NCBI GenBank assembly: GCA_007713455.1
Contig: VMRT01000004.1
Coordinates: 186,001-250,000 of the forward strand
Source: Pseudomonas sp.
GTDB lineage: Bacteria > Pseudomonadota > Gammaproteobacteria > Pseudomonadales > Pseudomonadaceae
DNA: 64,000 bases
Reading direction: 5' to 3'
A model generated the notes under the pieces. It was not told the origin of the DNA and ran no database searches. It saw only the letters and a list, made by a program, of their open reading frames with translations. Positions 38,253 to 46,805 of this stretch are shown here, piece by piece. The translations under genes were made by a program, and so were the position numbers. The stretch's first letter is position 1; every line of letters begins with the position of its first letter.

Positions 38253-39383
38253 ATGAGTGCGATGCGTGACGAGACCGATCTGCGTACATTGCAGCAATTG
38301 GTTACGCGGCGATTCGCACTGGCCTCCGTGACCTACGGTCTGGGCCTGGTGCTGACCTGGGTGGCGGTGGCGGGGGGCTTCTATCAGGCCTCGGTGGCCA
38401 GCGCCGTGGCGCAGTCAGCATTGATTGTGGTGAGTCAGCTGCTGTTCTTCTGGCTGTTTCACCGAGGCGTCAACCTGCGTTCGAAGGATCCCAGCCTGAC
38501 TGAGCCGCAGGTCCTGGTGGGGCTGCTGTGGCTGACGACCTTTCTGTTCAACCTCGGTAGCGCGCGTGGTTCGCTGCTGGTGCTCTATTTGCTGGTGCTG
38601 ATGTTTGCCGTCTTCCTGCCGCCGAAGGTGTTCATTCGCTACGCCGCGCTGGCCTTCGTCAGCTTCGTCAGCATGGCTGCGCTGGATTACTACCTGCAGC
38701 GGCCGATCGAGACCGATGTGTTCCTGCTGCAGGCCAGCGTGCTGCTGGTGACGCTGATCTGGATGTGTCTGTTCGCCGGCCACGTGTATCGCTTGCGCCA
38801 GCGCATGCGCCAGCGGCGTTTCGCGTTGCAGGCACATCAGGACACCCTGCGCGGAATGATGCGTCAACTGGAGGATCTGGCTTCCACCGACGAGTTGACG
38901 GGCCTATACAACCGGCGGCGCTTCCTACGTATCGCCGAGGGCGACCTGAACCGCTTGCGCAAGGGGCATCAATCGGGGCTGGCTCTCATCGATCTGGACC
39001 ACTTCAAACGCATCAACGATATCCACGGCCATGCCACCGGAGACCGCGTGCTGCAGGCCTTTGCCAGCGTGGCGCGGTCCTGTCTGCGTGATGACGACGT
39101 GCTGGCCCGTTATGGCGGCGAGGAGTTCGTGCTACTGCTGCCCAATACCGACGCCGAGCAGTTCACCGCGTGCTGTGAGCGCCTGCGAGAGGCTTTCGCC
39201 AACGCCGAGCCGGAAGACGCCAATATCGAAGCCGGACATCTCAGCCTGTCGATCGGCCTGACCCTGCTGAACGCCGGAGATGATCTGGACGCAGCGCTAC
39301 AGCGTGCCGACGAAGCGCTTTATCGAGCCAAGCGCGGTGGGCGCAATCGTTGCGAGCCCGCCTGGGTCACCGCCGATGCCTGA
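38253..39383 (+). CDS. membrane diguanylate cyclase (SadC-like)
   Basis: This is a 376-residue c-di-GMP synthase. Five to six hydrophobic segments occupy about residues 20-185, then a GGDEF domain (about 210-370) has motif ARYGGEEFVLL and the RDDD inhibitory site at the proper distance upstream, so it is probably active with product inhibition. The order fumarase / this gene / ferredoxin reductase / pyruvate kinase recalls the P. aeruginosa sadC locus, but the protein is shorter, so orthology is inferred. The ATG at 38253 has GGAAGGA. It overlaps the next gene by 8 bases. Confidence 0.87.
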   Translation: MSAMRDETDLRTLQQLVTRRFALASVTYGLGLVLTWVAVAGGFYQASVASAVAQSALIVVSQLLFFWLFHRGVNLRSKDPSLTEPQVLVGLLWLTTFLFNLGSARGSLLVLYLLVLMFAVFLPPKVFIRYAALAFVSFVSMAALDYYLQRPIETDVFLLQASVLLVTLIWMCLFAGHVYRLRQRMRQRRFALQAHQDTLRGMMRQLEDLASTDELTGLYNRRRFLRIAEGDLNRLRKGHQSGLALIDLDHFKRINDIHGHATGDRVLQAFASVARSCLRDDDVLARYGGEEFVLLLPNTDAEQFTACCERLREAFANAEPEDANIEAGHLSLSIGLTLLNAGDDLDAALQRADEALYRAKRGGRNRCEPAWVTADA

Positions 39384-40317
39384 GTTGCATTGCGCCGGCA
39401 AGCGCTGGTCGGTCGCGCCCGCTACCAACCTGCTCGATGCCCTGATCGCTGCCGGCTTGCCCGTACCCTACAGTTGCCGCGCCGGCAGCTGCCACGCCTG
39501 CCTGGTGCGCTGTGTCGACGGAGCGCCGCGCGATCTGCAACCCGACCTGCTGCGGCCCGAGCAGCATGCGGCCGGCTGGCGACTGGCCTGTCAGTGCCGT
39601 GTCGAGGAGAATTTCGGTGTAGAAGTCTTCGATCCCCGCCGCGACGGGCTGCCCGCTCAGGTGCAAAGCGCCGAGTGGCTGAGCGACAGCGTGCTGCGCC
39701 TGCGTCTGCTGCCGGAGCGGCCGCTGCGCTATCGTGCAGGTCAGCACCTGTTGCTGTGGACCGGTGCTGGCATCGCTAGGCCGTATTCGCTGGCCAGTGT
39801 TCCCGGCGACGATCCCTGGCTGGAGTTTCATCTCGATTGCTCCAGGCCGGGGGCGTTCTGCGATGCCGCGCGGCAGCTGCGCGAGGGCGACACGCTGCGG
39901 CTGGGCGACCTGCACGGTGGTGCATTGCATTACGAGCCGGAGTGGTCCGAGCGCTCTTTATTGCTGCTGGCTTCGGGAACCGGGTTGGCCCCTTTGTTCA
40001 GCCTGTTGCGCGAGAGCCTGCGCCAGGGCCATGCCGGGACGATCAGGCTGGTGCACTTTTGCCGTGACGAGCACTACCTGCGCGGGCCGTTGCAGGAGTT
40101 GGCGGACAGGCACGAGAACCTGGAGCTGCAATGGGTCGATGCGCAACAGCGTGACAGCGTGCTTTCGACGCTACGACCAACGTCGCGGCGGGACATCGCG
40201 CTGTTCTGCGGCGGTTCGGCGTTCGTTGACGCCTGCGCCAGGCGCCTGTTTCTCGCGGGCCTGCCGCGTGGACAGATATTCAGCGACGCTTTCGTCAGCG
40301 CGACTCAGCCACGGTAG
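39376..40317 (+). CDS. 2Fe-2S ferredoxin / FAD-NAD(P) reductase fusion
   Basis: This is a 313-residue electron-transfer protein. The N-terminal plant-type ferredoxin domain (about 1-90) binds [2Fe-2S] through C-x4-C-x2-C (SCRAGSCHACLVRC) plus a later cysteine in LACQC. An FNR-like FAD domain follows (RPYSLASVPG, about 135), then an NAD(P) domain (LLLASGTGLAPLFSLLRE, about 200; FCGG near 275). It resembles reductase components of oxygenases or CDP-6-deoxyglucoseen reductase; the partner is unknown. The start overlaps the cyclase by 8 bases, implying coupled translation. Confidence 0.82.
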   Translation: MPELHCAGKRWSVAPATNLLDALIAAGLPVPYSCRAGSCHACLVRCVDGAPRDLQPDLLRPEQHAAGWRLACQCRVEENFGVEVFDPRRDGLPAQVQSAEWLSDSVLRLRLLPERPLRYRAGQHLLLWTGAGIARPYSLASVPGDDPWLEFHLDCSRPGAFCDAARQLREGDTLRLGDLHGGALHYEPEWSERSLLLLASGTGLAPLFSLLRESLRQGHAGTIRLVHFCRDEHYLRGPLQELADRHENLELQWVDAQQRDSVLSTLRPTSRRDIALFCGGSAFVDACARRLFLAGLPRGQIFSDAFVSATQPR

Positions 40318-40345
40318 TTGGCTCCCCGTTCGATCTCGCAGACAG

Positions 40346-40375
40346 CACGAGGCCGGCTAAAGAGCCGGCCTCGTG
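40346..40375. terminator. bidirectional hairpin between ferredoxin reductase and pyruvate kinase
   Basis: A perfect 13-bp stem (CACGAGGCCGGCT / AGCCGGCCTCGTG) with loop AAAG lies between two convergent stops. The T run is weak on both sides. Confidence 0.65.
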
Positions 40376-40391
40376 TGATTCCCTGTCAACC

Positions 40392-41840
40392 TTACTGATC
40401 GCCGACGCGCAGGATCTTCATCGTGTTGGTACCGCCTGTGCTGTCGTGGTAACTGTCGCCCTTGGTCAGGATCACCCAGTCGCCGGGCTGCACGATGTTG
40501 CGCTTAAGCAGCTCCTCGACTGCCATCTGGCTGACCTTTTCTGCAGGCAGCGCAGCCGGATCGAACGGGATGGTCTGCACGCCGCGGAATAGCGCGACCC
40601 GTGCCTGGGTTTCGCGGTGCGGCGAGAAAGCGAAGATCGGCACCGAAGACCGGATGCGCGACATGATCAGCGGTGTGTAGCCGCTTTCGGTCAGGGCGAT
40701 GATGGCCTTGACCCCCGGGAAGTGGTTGGCGGTGTACATCGCAGCCAGCGCCGCACTCTCGTCGCAGCGCTCGAACTGCTGGCCGAGGCGGTGTCCGGAC
40801 TTGGTGCTGGTCGGGTGCTTCTCCGCGCCGCAGCACACACGGGCCATGGCCTTGATCGCTTCGATCGGGTATTCGCCGGCGGCGCTTTCGGCCGAGAGCA
40901 TCACCGCATCGGTGTAGTCCAGCACGGCGTTGGCTACATCGGATACCTCGGCGCGGGTCGGCATCGGGCTGTGGATCATCGACTCCATCATCTGCGTCGC
41001 GGTGATTACCACCTTGTTGTGGCGACGTGCGTGCAGAATGATCTTCTTCTGGATGCCGACCAGCTCGGCATCGCCAACTTCCACCCCGAGGTCGCCGCGC
41101 GCCACCATCACGCCGTCGCTGGCGCGGATCAGGCCGTCCAGTGCCTCATCGTCGGCGACCGCTTCGGCCCGCTCGATCTTGGCGATCAGCCAGGCGTCGG
41201 AGCCGGCTTCGTCGCGCAGGCGGCGAGCCAGGTCCATGTCAGCGGCATCACGCGGGAAGGAGACTGCCAGGTAGTCCAGCTCGAGATCCGCGGCCAGCTT
41301 GATGTCGGCCTTGTCCTTGTTGGTCAGCGCCGGCGCCGTCAGGCCGCCGCCGCGACGGTTGATACCCTTGTTGTCCGACAGGGGGCCACCGATCAGCACG
41401 GTGCAGTGCAGTTCGTCCGCGGTGGCGTTGTCGACGCGCATCACCACGCGGCCGTCGTCGAGCAGAAGCTCATCGCCGATGCCGCAATCCTTGACCAGGT
41501 CCGGGTAATCGATGCCGACCACTTCCTGATTGCCGGCGTCGCGCGGATGGGTCACGGAGAAGCGGAACTGGTCTCCTTCTTTCAGCTCAATGCGCTTGTC
41601 GGTGAACTTGGCAATGCGGATCTTCGGTCCCTGCAGGTCTCCGAGCAGCGCGACGAAGCGGCCGTGGCGCGCGGCGATTTCACGCACCAGCTCGGCCCGG
41701 GCACGATGCTCGTCGGGGCTGCCGTGGGAGAAATTCAGGCGGGCTACATCCAGCCCGGCGACGATCATCTTTTCCAACACCTCCGGCGAGCTGCTTGCTG
41801 GGCCCAGGGTGGCGACGATCTTGGTGCGACGCGGAATCAT
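40392..41840 (-). CDS. pykA: pyruvate kinase
   Basis: This enzyme catalyses the last step of glycolysis, making pyruvate and ATP from phosphoenolpyruvate. It has 482 residues. It starts RRTKIVATLGPASSS, with the KIR substrate site in LQGPKIRIAKF (about 70), the signature IAKIERAEAV (lysine about 220), the metal site MVARGDLGVEV, and VITATQMMESM (about 275). A C-terminal regulatory domain runs from about 340 to 480. It is a single gene with a hairpin past the stop. Confidence 0.94.
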   Translation of the reverse strand: MIPRRTKIVATLGPASSSPEVLEKMIVAGLDVARLNFSHGSPDEHRARAELVREIAARHGRFVALLGDLQGPKIRIAKFTDKRIELKEGDQFRFSVTHPRDAGNQEVVGIDYPDLVKDCGIGDELLLDDGRVVMRVDNATADELHCTVLIGGPLSDNKGINRRGGGLTAPALTNKDKADIKLAADLELDYLAVSFPRDAADMDLARRLRDEAGSDAWLIAKIERAEAVADDEALDGLIRASDGVMVARGDLGVEVGDAELVGIQKKIILHARRHNKVVITATQMMESMIHSPMPTRAEVSDVANAVLDYTDAVMLSAESAAGEYPIEAIKAMARVCCGAEKHPTSTKSGHRLGQQFERCDESAALAAMYTANHFPGVKAIIALTESGYTPLIMSRIRSSVPIFAFSPHRETQARVALFRGVQTIPFDPAALPAEKVSQMAVEELLKRNIVQPGDWVILTKGDSYHDSTGGTNTMKILRVGDQ

Positions 41841-41988
41841 TCAATTTCTCCTTTTTCTGGCTGGCCCCGAGGCTACTATGCTCGCCGGTTGTAGTCATCG
41901 CTCGGCGACCACTACTCTTTGCGTCCGGCTGACGGGCTGTCTGCAGCTTTTTCCAGCTCGGTCGATACAGGGGCATACGGAGGAACCC

Positions 41989-42366
41989 ATGCGCACCCTG
42001 ATCATCGTTTTCCTGAGTCTTCTGACCGTCGGCTGCAGCAGTCGCCATGCTTTCGATCGCCACCTGGATGCGGCTTACCAGTACTACGAGGCCGACAACT
42101 GCGAGCGGGTGATGCAATCACTGTCGCAGGCAGAACGCCGTAGCAAGCCGCGCAGCCAGGTCCAGCCGGAGATTTCACTGTTGCGCGGCCAGTGTCTGGA
42201 GCGCCAGGGCCTGTTCGTCGACGCTGGCGAAACCTATCGTTTCATCGTCGAGCGATACCCTGCCAGCGAGTACGCCTATCGCGCTCGTGCGCGCCTGGAG
42301 ACGCTGAGGCAGCTGGGCCACTATTATGCCGAGGCACCGCCGGTGGTTCAGCCGGCCAAACGTTGA
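41989..42366 (+). CDS. small lipoprotein with TPR-like helices
   Basis: The product has 125 residues. A short signal peptide ends in a lipobox (LTVGC, Cys about 15), giving a mature outer-membrane lipoprotein of about 110 residues. The mature part is helical: HLDAAYQYYEADNCERVMQSL and CLERQGLFVDAGETYRFIVERYPASEYAYRARARL read like two tetratricopeptide repeats. The function is unknown. The ATG at 41989 has GGAGGA 5 bases upstream. The DUF4124 and PilZ genes follow on the same strand with short gaps. Confidence 0.78.
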   Translation: MRTLIIVFLSLLTVGCSSRHAFDRHLDAAYQYYEADNCERVMQSLSQAERRSKPRSQVQPEISLLRGQCLERQGLFVDAGETYRFIVERYPASEYAYRARARLETLRQLGHYYAEAPPVVQPAKR

Positions 42367-42391
42367 TTTCATGAAAGCCATGTGAGGGATC

Positions 42392-42814
42392 ATGCGAGCT
42401 TTGCTGATGACCGCCATGCTGCTGCCTGCACTGGCAGATGCGCAGATCTATCGCTGGACCGATGCCAACGGACAGGTTCACTTTGGTCAGCGCCCGGCAG
42501 CCGGAGCCGAGCAGGTCGAGGTTCGGCCCCAGGTCGTCGAACGCGACGACCAGACCCGTGAGCGTGAGGCGCGCAGCGAACGATTCTTCGATGCGCGGCG
42601 GCAGGAGCAGCAGGCAGCGAGGGAGCAGGCCAGCAAGGCGCGGGCTGCTCGCGAGCAGGAATGCCAAGGCTTGCGCAGCCAGTTGTCGCGACTGCAGCTT
42701 GGCGGACGTTTTTTTCGTAACGATGCAGCCGGAGAGCGCGTCTACTACAGTGAAAGTGAAGTAGAGGCGGCTCGACAGCGCCTGGCGATGCGTATCAGCC
42801 AGGAATGCAGTTGA
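42392..42814 (+). CDS. DUF4124 domain-containing protein
   Basis: This is a 140-residue secreted protein. A signal peptide (about 1-17) leads to the DUF4124 core QIYRWTDANGQVHFGQRPA (about 18-36), then a charged coiled-coil-like stretch rich in Arg, Glu and Gln (about 45-90) and a terminal RISQECS. DUF4124 proteins are periplasmic and uncharacterised. It lies 25 bases after the small lipoprotein gene. Confidence 0.85.
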   Translation: MRALLMTAMLLPALADAQIYRWTDANGQVHFGQRPAAGAEQVEVRPQVVERDDQTREREARSERFFDARRQEQQAAREQASKARAAREQECQGLRSQLSRLQLGGRFFRNDAAGERVYYSESEVEAARQRLAMRISQECS

Positions 42815-42861
42815 GCCGACAGGACTCGAATTGCAGGGTTAAGGCTGAAGGCTCCGACGAC

Positions 42862-43290
42862 ATGAACATGGCGAACCAGCGTCGTATCCAGCGGCATCAG
42901 TTGCCGTACTACCTCAACGTATTCAATCGGTTCACCGAGAAGCCGCTGGGCTTCATCGGCAACCTGTCCGAGGGCGGGCTGATGCTGATCAGCCCCTATC
43001 CGATGATGCTTGGTGTTCGCTTCGAGATGCGCCTGAAGATTCCGGGCCAGAGCGGTCAACTGCGGCAAGTGGATTTCAGTGCGTTCAGTCTGTGGTCAAG
43101 CGAGGATGTGACGCCGGGCAGCTACGACACCGGTTTTTCCCTGATCGACCCGCCCGGGGATATCCGCGAAATGATCGCTGCCCTGCATCACTACTTCAGT
43201 TTCCAGCCGATGTTACACATCCCTCTGGCGCATCATGCCAGCCCGGCATCGGATCGATTCACTGACAAGGACTGCTGCCACGGTCTGTGA
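42862..43290 (+). CDS. PilZ domain protein (c-di-GMP receptor)
   Basis: This is a 142-residue protein with a single PilZ domain (about 1-115). Both halves of the c-di-GMP site are present: RRIQRHQLPYYL (R-x3-R, about 6-10) and GNLSEGGLMLI (N-x-S-x2-G, about 34-39). The C-terminal tail is short with a late Cys-Cys. It is a likely cytoplasmic c-di-GMP effector, with target unknown. The ATG at 42862 lies in a third frame, 47 bases after the DUF4124 gene. Confidence 0.85.
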   Translation: MNMANQRRIQRHQLPYYLNVFNRFTEKPLGFIGNLSEGGLMLISPYPMMLGVRFEMRLKIPGQSGQLRQVDFSAFSLWSSEDVTPGSYDTGFSLIDPPGDIREMIAALHHYFSFQPMLHIPLAHHASPASDRFTDKDCCHGL

Positions 43291-43297
43291 GCCGCGC

Positions 43298-44626
43298 TTA
43301 CAGCGTCCCGGTTTTCTTCCACGCCAGATAACGCCCGATCAGTGCCGGCCCCAGGTCGCAAGGCTGGACGTCGAGCACCGGCATGCCATGGGCCGCCAGG
43401 CGCTTGTGCAGCGCCTGGCGGGCGTTCAGGTAGTCCTGGGCACCGCAGTAGTCGAGCGCGTCGTCCAGGCTCTGCACCGGCCGCAGGCGCAGCTGGTCCA
43501 GCACTTCTTCGCGCAGGCTCACCAACAACACCCGATGTTTACGTGAGAGCCGCTTCAGCGCCCCGTGCAGCTCGGCATCGTCCTCATCGCGCAGGTTGCT
43601 CAGCACGATAACCAGTGCCCGGCGCTGTTGCCGGGCCAGCAACCGATCGACCGCTGCACCGTAGTCTGCGGGCTGCTGGGTGGGCTGCAGGTCGTAAAGA
43701 CCGTTCAGTAACACGTGAAGTTGCTGTTGGCCCTTGGCCGGGGTGACGTGACGCGGCTGTTCGCTGGCGAAGGTGCAGGCGCCCACGGCATCGCCCTGGC
43801 GCAACGCGGCATAGGCCAGCAGCAGGGCAGCGTTGAGGGCATGGTCGAAGTGCGTGAGTTCGGCGTCCTTGCTGCGCATACGCCGACCGCAGTCGAGCAT
43901 CAGCACGATCTGCTGGTCGCGCTCGTCCTGGTATTCGCGGGCAATCGGCATGCGTGCCCGCGCCGTGGCTTTCCAGTCGATCTGCCGCAGGGTGTCGCCC
44001 TCACGGAACTCGCGTAGCTGGTGAAATTCCAGCCCCAGCCCGCGGCGCGGTTGCTGGCGGACGCCGAGGCGATTCAACCAGACGTCGATCGCCTGCAGGC
44101 TGGCTCCGTGCAACCGAGCGAAGTCGGGATACACCCGGGTTTCGTCGACAAGCTCAAGCTGGCGTCTGCTGCGCCAGAGGCCCAGCGGGCTGGCCAGGCG
44201 AAGATCGCAGTGCTGGAAGACGAACTGGCCGCGGCGGGTCGGGCGCAGACGGTAGTCGAGTTGGCAATGTTCGGCGGGCTGCAGGCGCATGCGTTGCGGC
44301 AGCTGTTCGAAGCTCATGCCCTCAGGCACGTGGTCGAACAGCTCCAGCTCGATTGCGCGGGAATGTGCGTTGCGCACCAGCAGTTGCACGTTGCTCCAGT
44401 GGCCCAGTGGCAGATTTCCCGACAGGCTGCGTTGCAGCGCAGGCGACGGCAGTCGCCTCAGGGCGAAGGCGTCGAGCGATGTCACCGTACCCAGCGCCAG
44501 CAACAGACCCCACCAGGCCGACTGCCAGTGCCCGGCTTCGACGCCGAACGCGGCGAGAACGCCGAGAGGAATGACCACGAGCACCAGCGCGGCCAGCGCA
44601 ACGAGCAGGCGACGGGATGGCGTCAT
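43298..44626 (-). CDS. DUF58 domain-containing membrane protein
   Basis: This is a 442-residue protein with two N-terminal membrane helices (about 5-55) and a DUF58 region holding the family motif RQQPRRGLGLEFHQLREFREGD...RQIDWKATAR (about 195-235). A VWA-like fold follows (about 245-430; VLMLDCGRRM in place of the usual DxSxS). It pairs with the MoxR ATPase, as throughout this family, and its ATG overlaps the MoxR stop. It is the last gene of a six-gene run and ends 8 bases from the convergent PilZ gene. Confidence 0.88.
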   Translation of the reverse strand: MTPSRRLLVALAALVLVVIPLGVLAAFGVEAGHWQSAWWGLLLALGTVTSLDAFALRRLPSPALQRSLSGNLPLGHWSNVQLLVRNAHSRAIELELFDHVPEGMSFEQLPQRMRLQPAEHCQLDYRLRPTRRGQFVFQHCDLRLASPLGLWRSRRQLELVDETRVYPDFARLHGASLQAIDVWLNRLGVRQQPRRGLGLEFHQLREFREGDTLRQIDWKATARARMPIAREYQDERDQQIVLMLDCGRRMRSKDAELTHFDHALNAALLLAYAALRQGDAVGACTFASEQPRHVTPAKGQQQLHVLLNGLYDLQPTQQPADYGAAVDRLLARQQRRALVIVLSNLRDEDDAELHGALKRLSRKHRVLLVSLREEVLDQLRLRPVQSLDDALDYCGAQDYLNARQALHKRLAAHGMPVLDVQPCDLGPALIGRYLAWKKTGTL

Positions 44627-45636
44627 GCGCGTGGCGCCGCGACCTGATCGAGTAGCTGCTGCAGCACCTGGTCCACCGACAGTCCTTCGATGTCCAGCTC
44701 TGCCGACAGGCGCACCCGGTGACGCAGTACCGCCAGCGCGCAACCCTTGATGTCATCAGGCGTGACGAACTCGCCGCCGCGCAGCAGCGCTCTGGCGCGA
44801 CCACCACGAACCAGCGCGATCGATGCGCGGGGGCCGGCACCCAGCGCCAGTCCCGGCCAGCTGCGAGTGGTGCGGGCAAGGCGCACGGCATAGTCCAGTA
44901 CCTGATCGTCCAGCGGCAGTTCGCTGGCGATCTTCTGCAGGGCCAGCACATCCCGGGCCTGTACCAGCTGGCGCAAGGCGCTGACGTCGAGCATGTCGGC
45001 GCGTGCCGAGCGGGTGACCTGGCGTACCAGCTCCAGCTCTTCGTTCGCCTGCGGGTAGTCCATGCGCAACATCAGCATGAAGCGGTCGAGCTCGGCTTCC
45101 GGCAGTGGGTAGGTGCCTTCCTGTTCGATCGGGTTCTGCGTGGCCATGACCAGAAAAGGTTGCGGAACCGCCAAGGCCTTGCCTTCCAGGGTGACCTGGC
45201 GTTCCTGCATCACCTCGAGCAGCGCGGCCTGAGTCTTGGCTGGCGCACGGTTGATTTCATCGGCCAGCAGAAGGTTGGTGAACACCGGCCCCTTGCGCAG
45301 CTTGAACTGCTCGCTCTGCATGTCGTAGACGGCATGGCCGGTGACGTCGCTGGGCATCAGGTCGGGGGTGAACTGGATGCGCGAGAACTCGCCGCCGAAG
45401 CAGCGCGCCAGCGCCCGTACCAGCAGTGTCTTGCCCAGCCCCGGCACGCCTTCGATGAGCACGTGGCCGCCGGCGATCAGCGCGGTCAGAACGCCATCGA
45501 TGACGTCGTCCTGGCCGATCACCGCCTTGTGCAGCTCGTCGCGCAGCGCCTGGGCGAGCTGGCTGGCTCGCAGGCGCTGGCTCACCGGGTTGGAGGCCGG
45601 AGCAGGGTTGCCGGATTCTGGGATGTGTTCGCTCAT
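44623..45636 (-). CDS. MoxR family AAA+ ATPase
   Basis: This is a 337-residue chaperone-like ATPase. Walker A is GVPGLGKT (about 61-68), Walker B LLLADEINRAPAKTQAALLEVMQER (about 127), sensor MATQNPIEQEGTYPLPEAELDRFM (about 168-190), and sensor 2 GASPRAS-like (ALGAGPRASIALVR). MoxR proteins help insert metal or fold partners together with VWA/DUF58 proteins. Both ends overlap neighbours by 4 bases (DUF4350 upstream, DUF58 downstream). Confidence 0.9.
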   Translation of the reverse strand: MSEHIPESGNPAPASNPVSQRLRASQLAQALRDELHKAVIGQDDVIDGVLTALIAGGHVLIEGVPGLGKTLLVRALARCFGGEFSRIQFTPDLMPSDVTGHAVYDMQSEQFKLRKGPVFTNLLLADEINRAPAKTQAALLEVMQERQVTLEGKALAVPQPFLVMATQNPIEQEGTYPLPEAELDRFMLMLRMDYPQANEELELVRQVTRSARADMLDVSALRQLVQARDVLALQKIASELPLDDQVLDYAVRLARTTRSWPGLALGAGPRASIALVRGGRARALLRGGEFVTPDDIKGCALAVLRHRVRLSAELDIEGLSVDQVLQQLLDQVAAPRA

Positions 45637-46805
45637 AGCGCGTTCCTGAGGGTTTGCAGGTGGGCGACCTGTCGGGTGAATTCGGTAGCCGACAGACGTT
45701 GCTGCGGCAATGGGCGCATGGCCAGCTCGATGCTGGCGATCGGCAGGCTGGAGAGACGGGCGAGCAGTGGTAGCTGGGCACTCGGCGGAAGCTGTTCGAA
45801 GCCCGGATGACGTTGCCCTGCTCGGCGCTGGATGTCCTGTTGCAGCGGCTGCAGCAGACTGTGCTGGCGACCATGGCGCAGCAGGAACTCCGCCGACCCA
45901 CGCAGGTGTTCCTGCAGCTGGCGACGCGCTGGGTTGAGCGGAGCCTGCAGTGGGCCGAAGCGTTGGCCGGCATGCCAGAGCGCGAACGCCACAAGTAGGC
46001 CCAGCACGGTGAGAAGTTCGGGGAAATGGCGGCGCAGCTGCGCGAGCAAGCCGTCGTGTTCGCTGCGGTGCACCAGAGTCACCGCGCTGTCCTGAGTCAG
46101 ATACCAGAGCAGCCAGGCATGGTCGTACTGGTCGATGTTGCGGTTCTGCCAGATCCAGCTATCGGTCAGCGCGGTGATCAGCCCATCACCGTGCTGCAGC
46201 TGCAGCATGTGTGTGGCGCCTGCGCTGTTGGCCCAGGCGTGGGCGCGGTTGTCGGCATCATAGAGGTGAAAGTCGGTATCGAAGGCCAGATAGGCCGGCG
46301 CGCTTTCATTCTCCAGATACAGCTTGGTCAGCTGCGGATGCTGTTCGGCTGTGGATGACTGCGGTGTCTGCGCATCATCGTCCAGATCGTCAGCTGCGTA
46401 CTGCTGCAGATTGAGCCGGTCGAACAGCAGGTCGCCGCTTTTGCCGGTCTCTTCATCCCACAGTCGCTCTGCAACCACGACCAGATGGCCGCCGGCGTTT
46501 GCCCAGTCCAGCAGACGCTCGGTCTGCCGCGGGGTCAGGTTGCCGCGGTCACCGAGCAGGAGCAGCGTCTGGCCAGAGGTGGGCAGGGTCTCAAGTCCGG
46601 CGATGCCTTCCTGATGCACGACCTGCAGGCCGAGGTCGCGCAGGAACAGTTCGGCGGCCAGGTAGGTGTTGCTGCGCGCCTCTGGGGTCGGGCCGTGCTC
46701 GACGACGTCTTCATAGGATTGCAGCTTGCCGGCCAACCAGATGACCAGCAGACCGATCAGCAGGACCGCGGCCGCGGCGAGCAGGCGAGGGCGGAGTCGG
46801 TTCAT
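45633..46805 (-). CDS. DUF4350 domain-containing membrane protein
   Basis: This is a 390-residue protein with an N-terminal membrane anchor (about 5-25), a DUF4350 domain (about 35-200; EARSNTYLAAELFLRDLG, LLLLGDRGNLTPRQTERLLDWANAGGHLVV) with a class-I-amidotransferase-like look, and a second helix near residue 260 (FPELLTVLGLLVAFALW). The C-terminal part is helical. Such proteins accompany MoxR-DUF58 genes; the role is unknown. Starts and stops overlap both neighbours by 4 bases. Confidence 0.85.
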   Translation of the reverse strand: MNRLRPRLLAAAAVLLIGLLVIWLAGKLQSYEDVVEHGPTPEARSNTYLAAELFLRDLGLQVVHQEGIAGLETLPTSGQTLLLLGDRGNLTPRQTERLLDWANAGGHLVVVAERLWDEETGKSGDLLFDRLNLQQYAADDLDDDAQTPQSSTAEQHPQLTKLYLENESAPAYLAFDTDFHLYDADNRAHAWANSAGATHMLQLQHGDGLITALTDSWIWQNRNIDQYDHAWLLWYLTQDSAVTLVHRSEHDGLLAQLRRHFPELLTVLGLLVAFALWHAGQRFGPLQAPLNPARRQLQEHLRGSAEFLLRHGRQHSLLQPLQQDIQRRAGQRHPGFEQLPPSAQLPLLARLSSLPIASIELAMRPLPQQRLSATEFTRQVAHLQTLRNAL

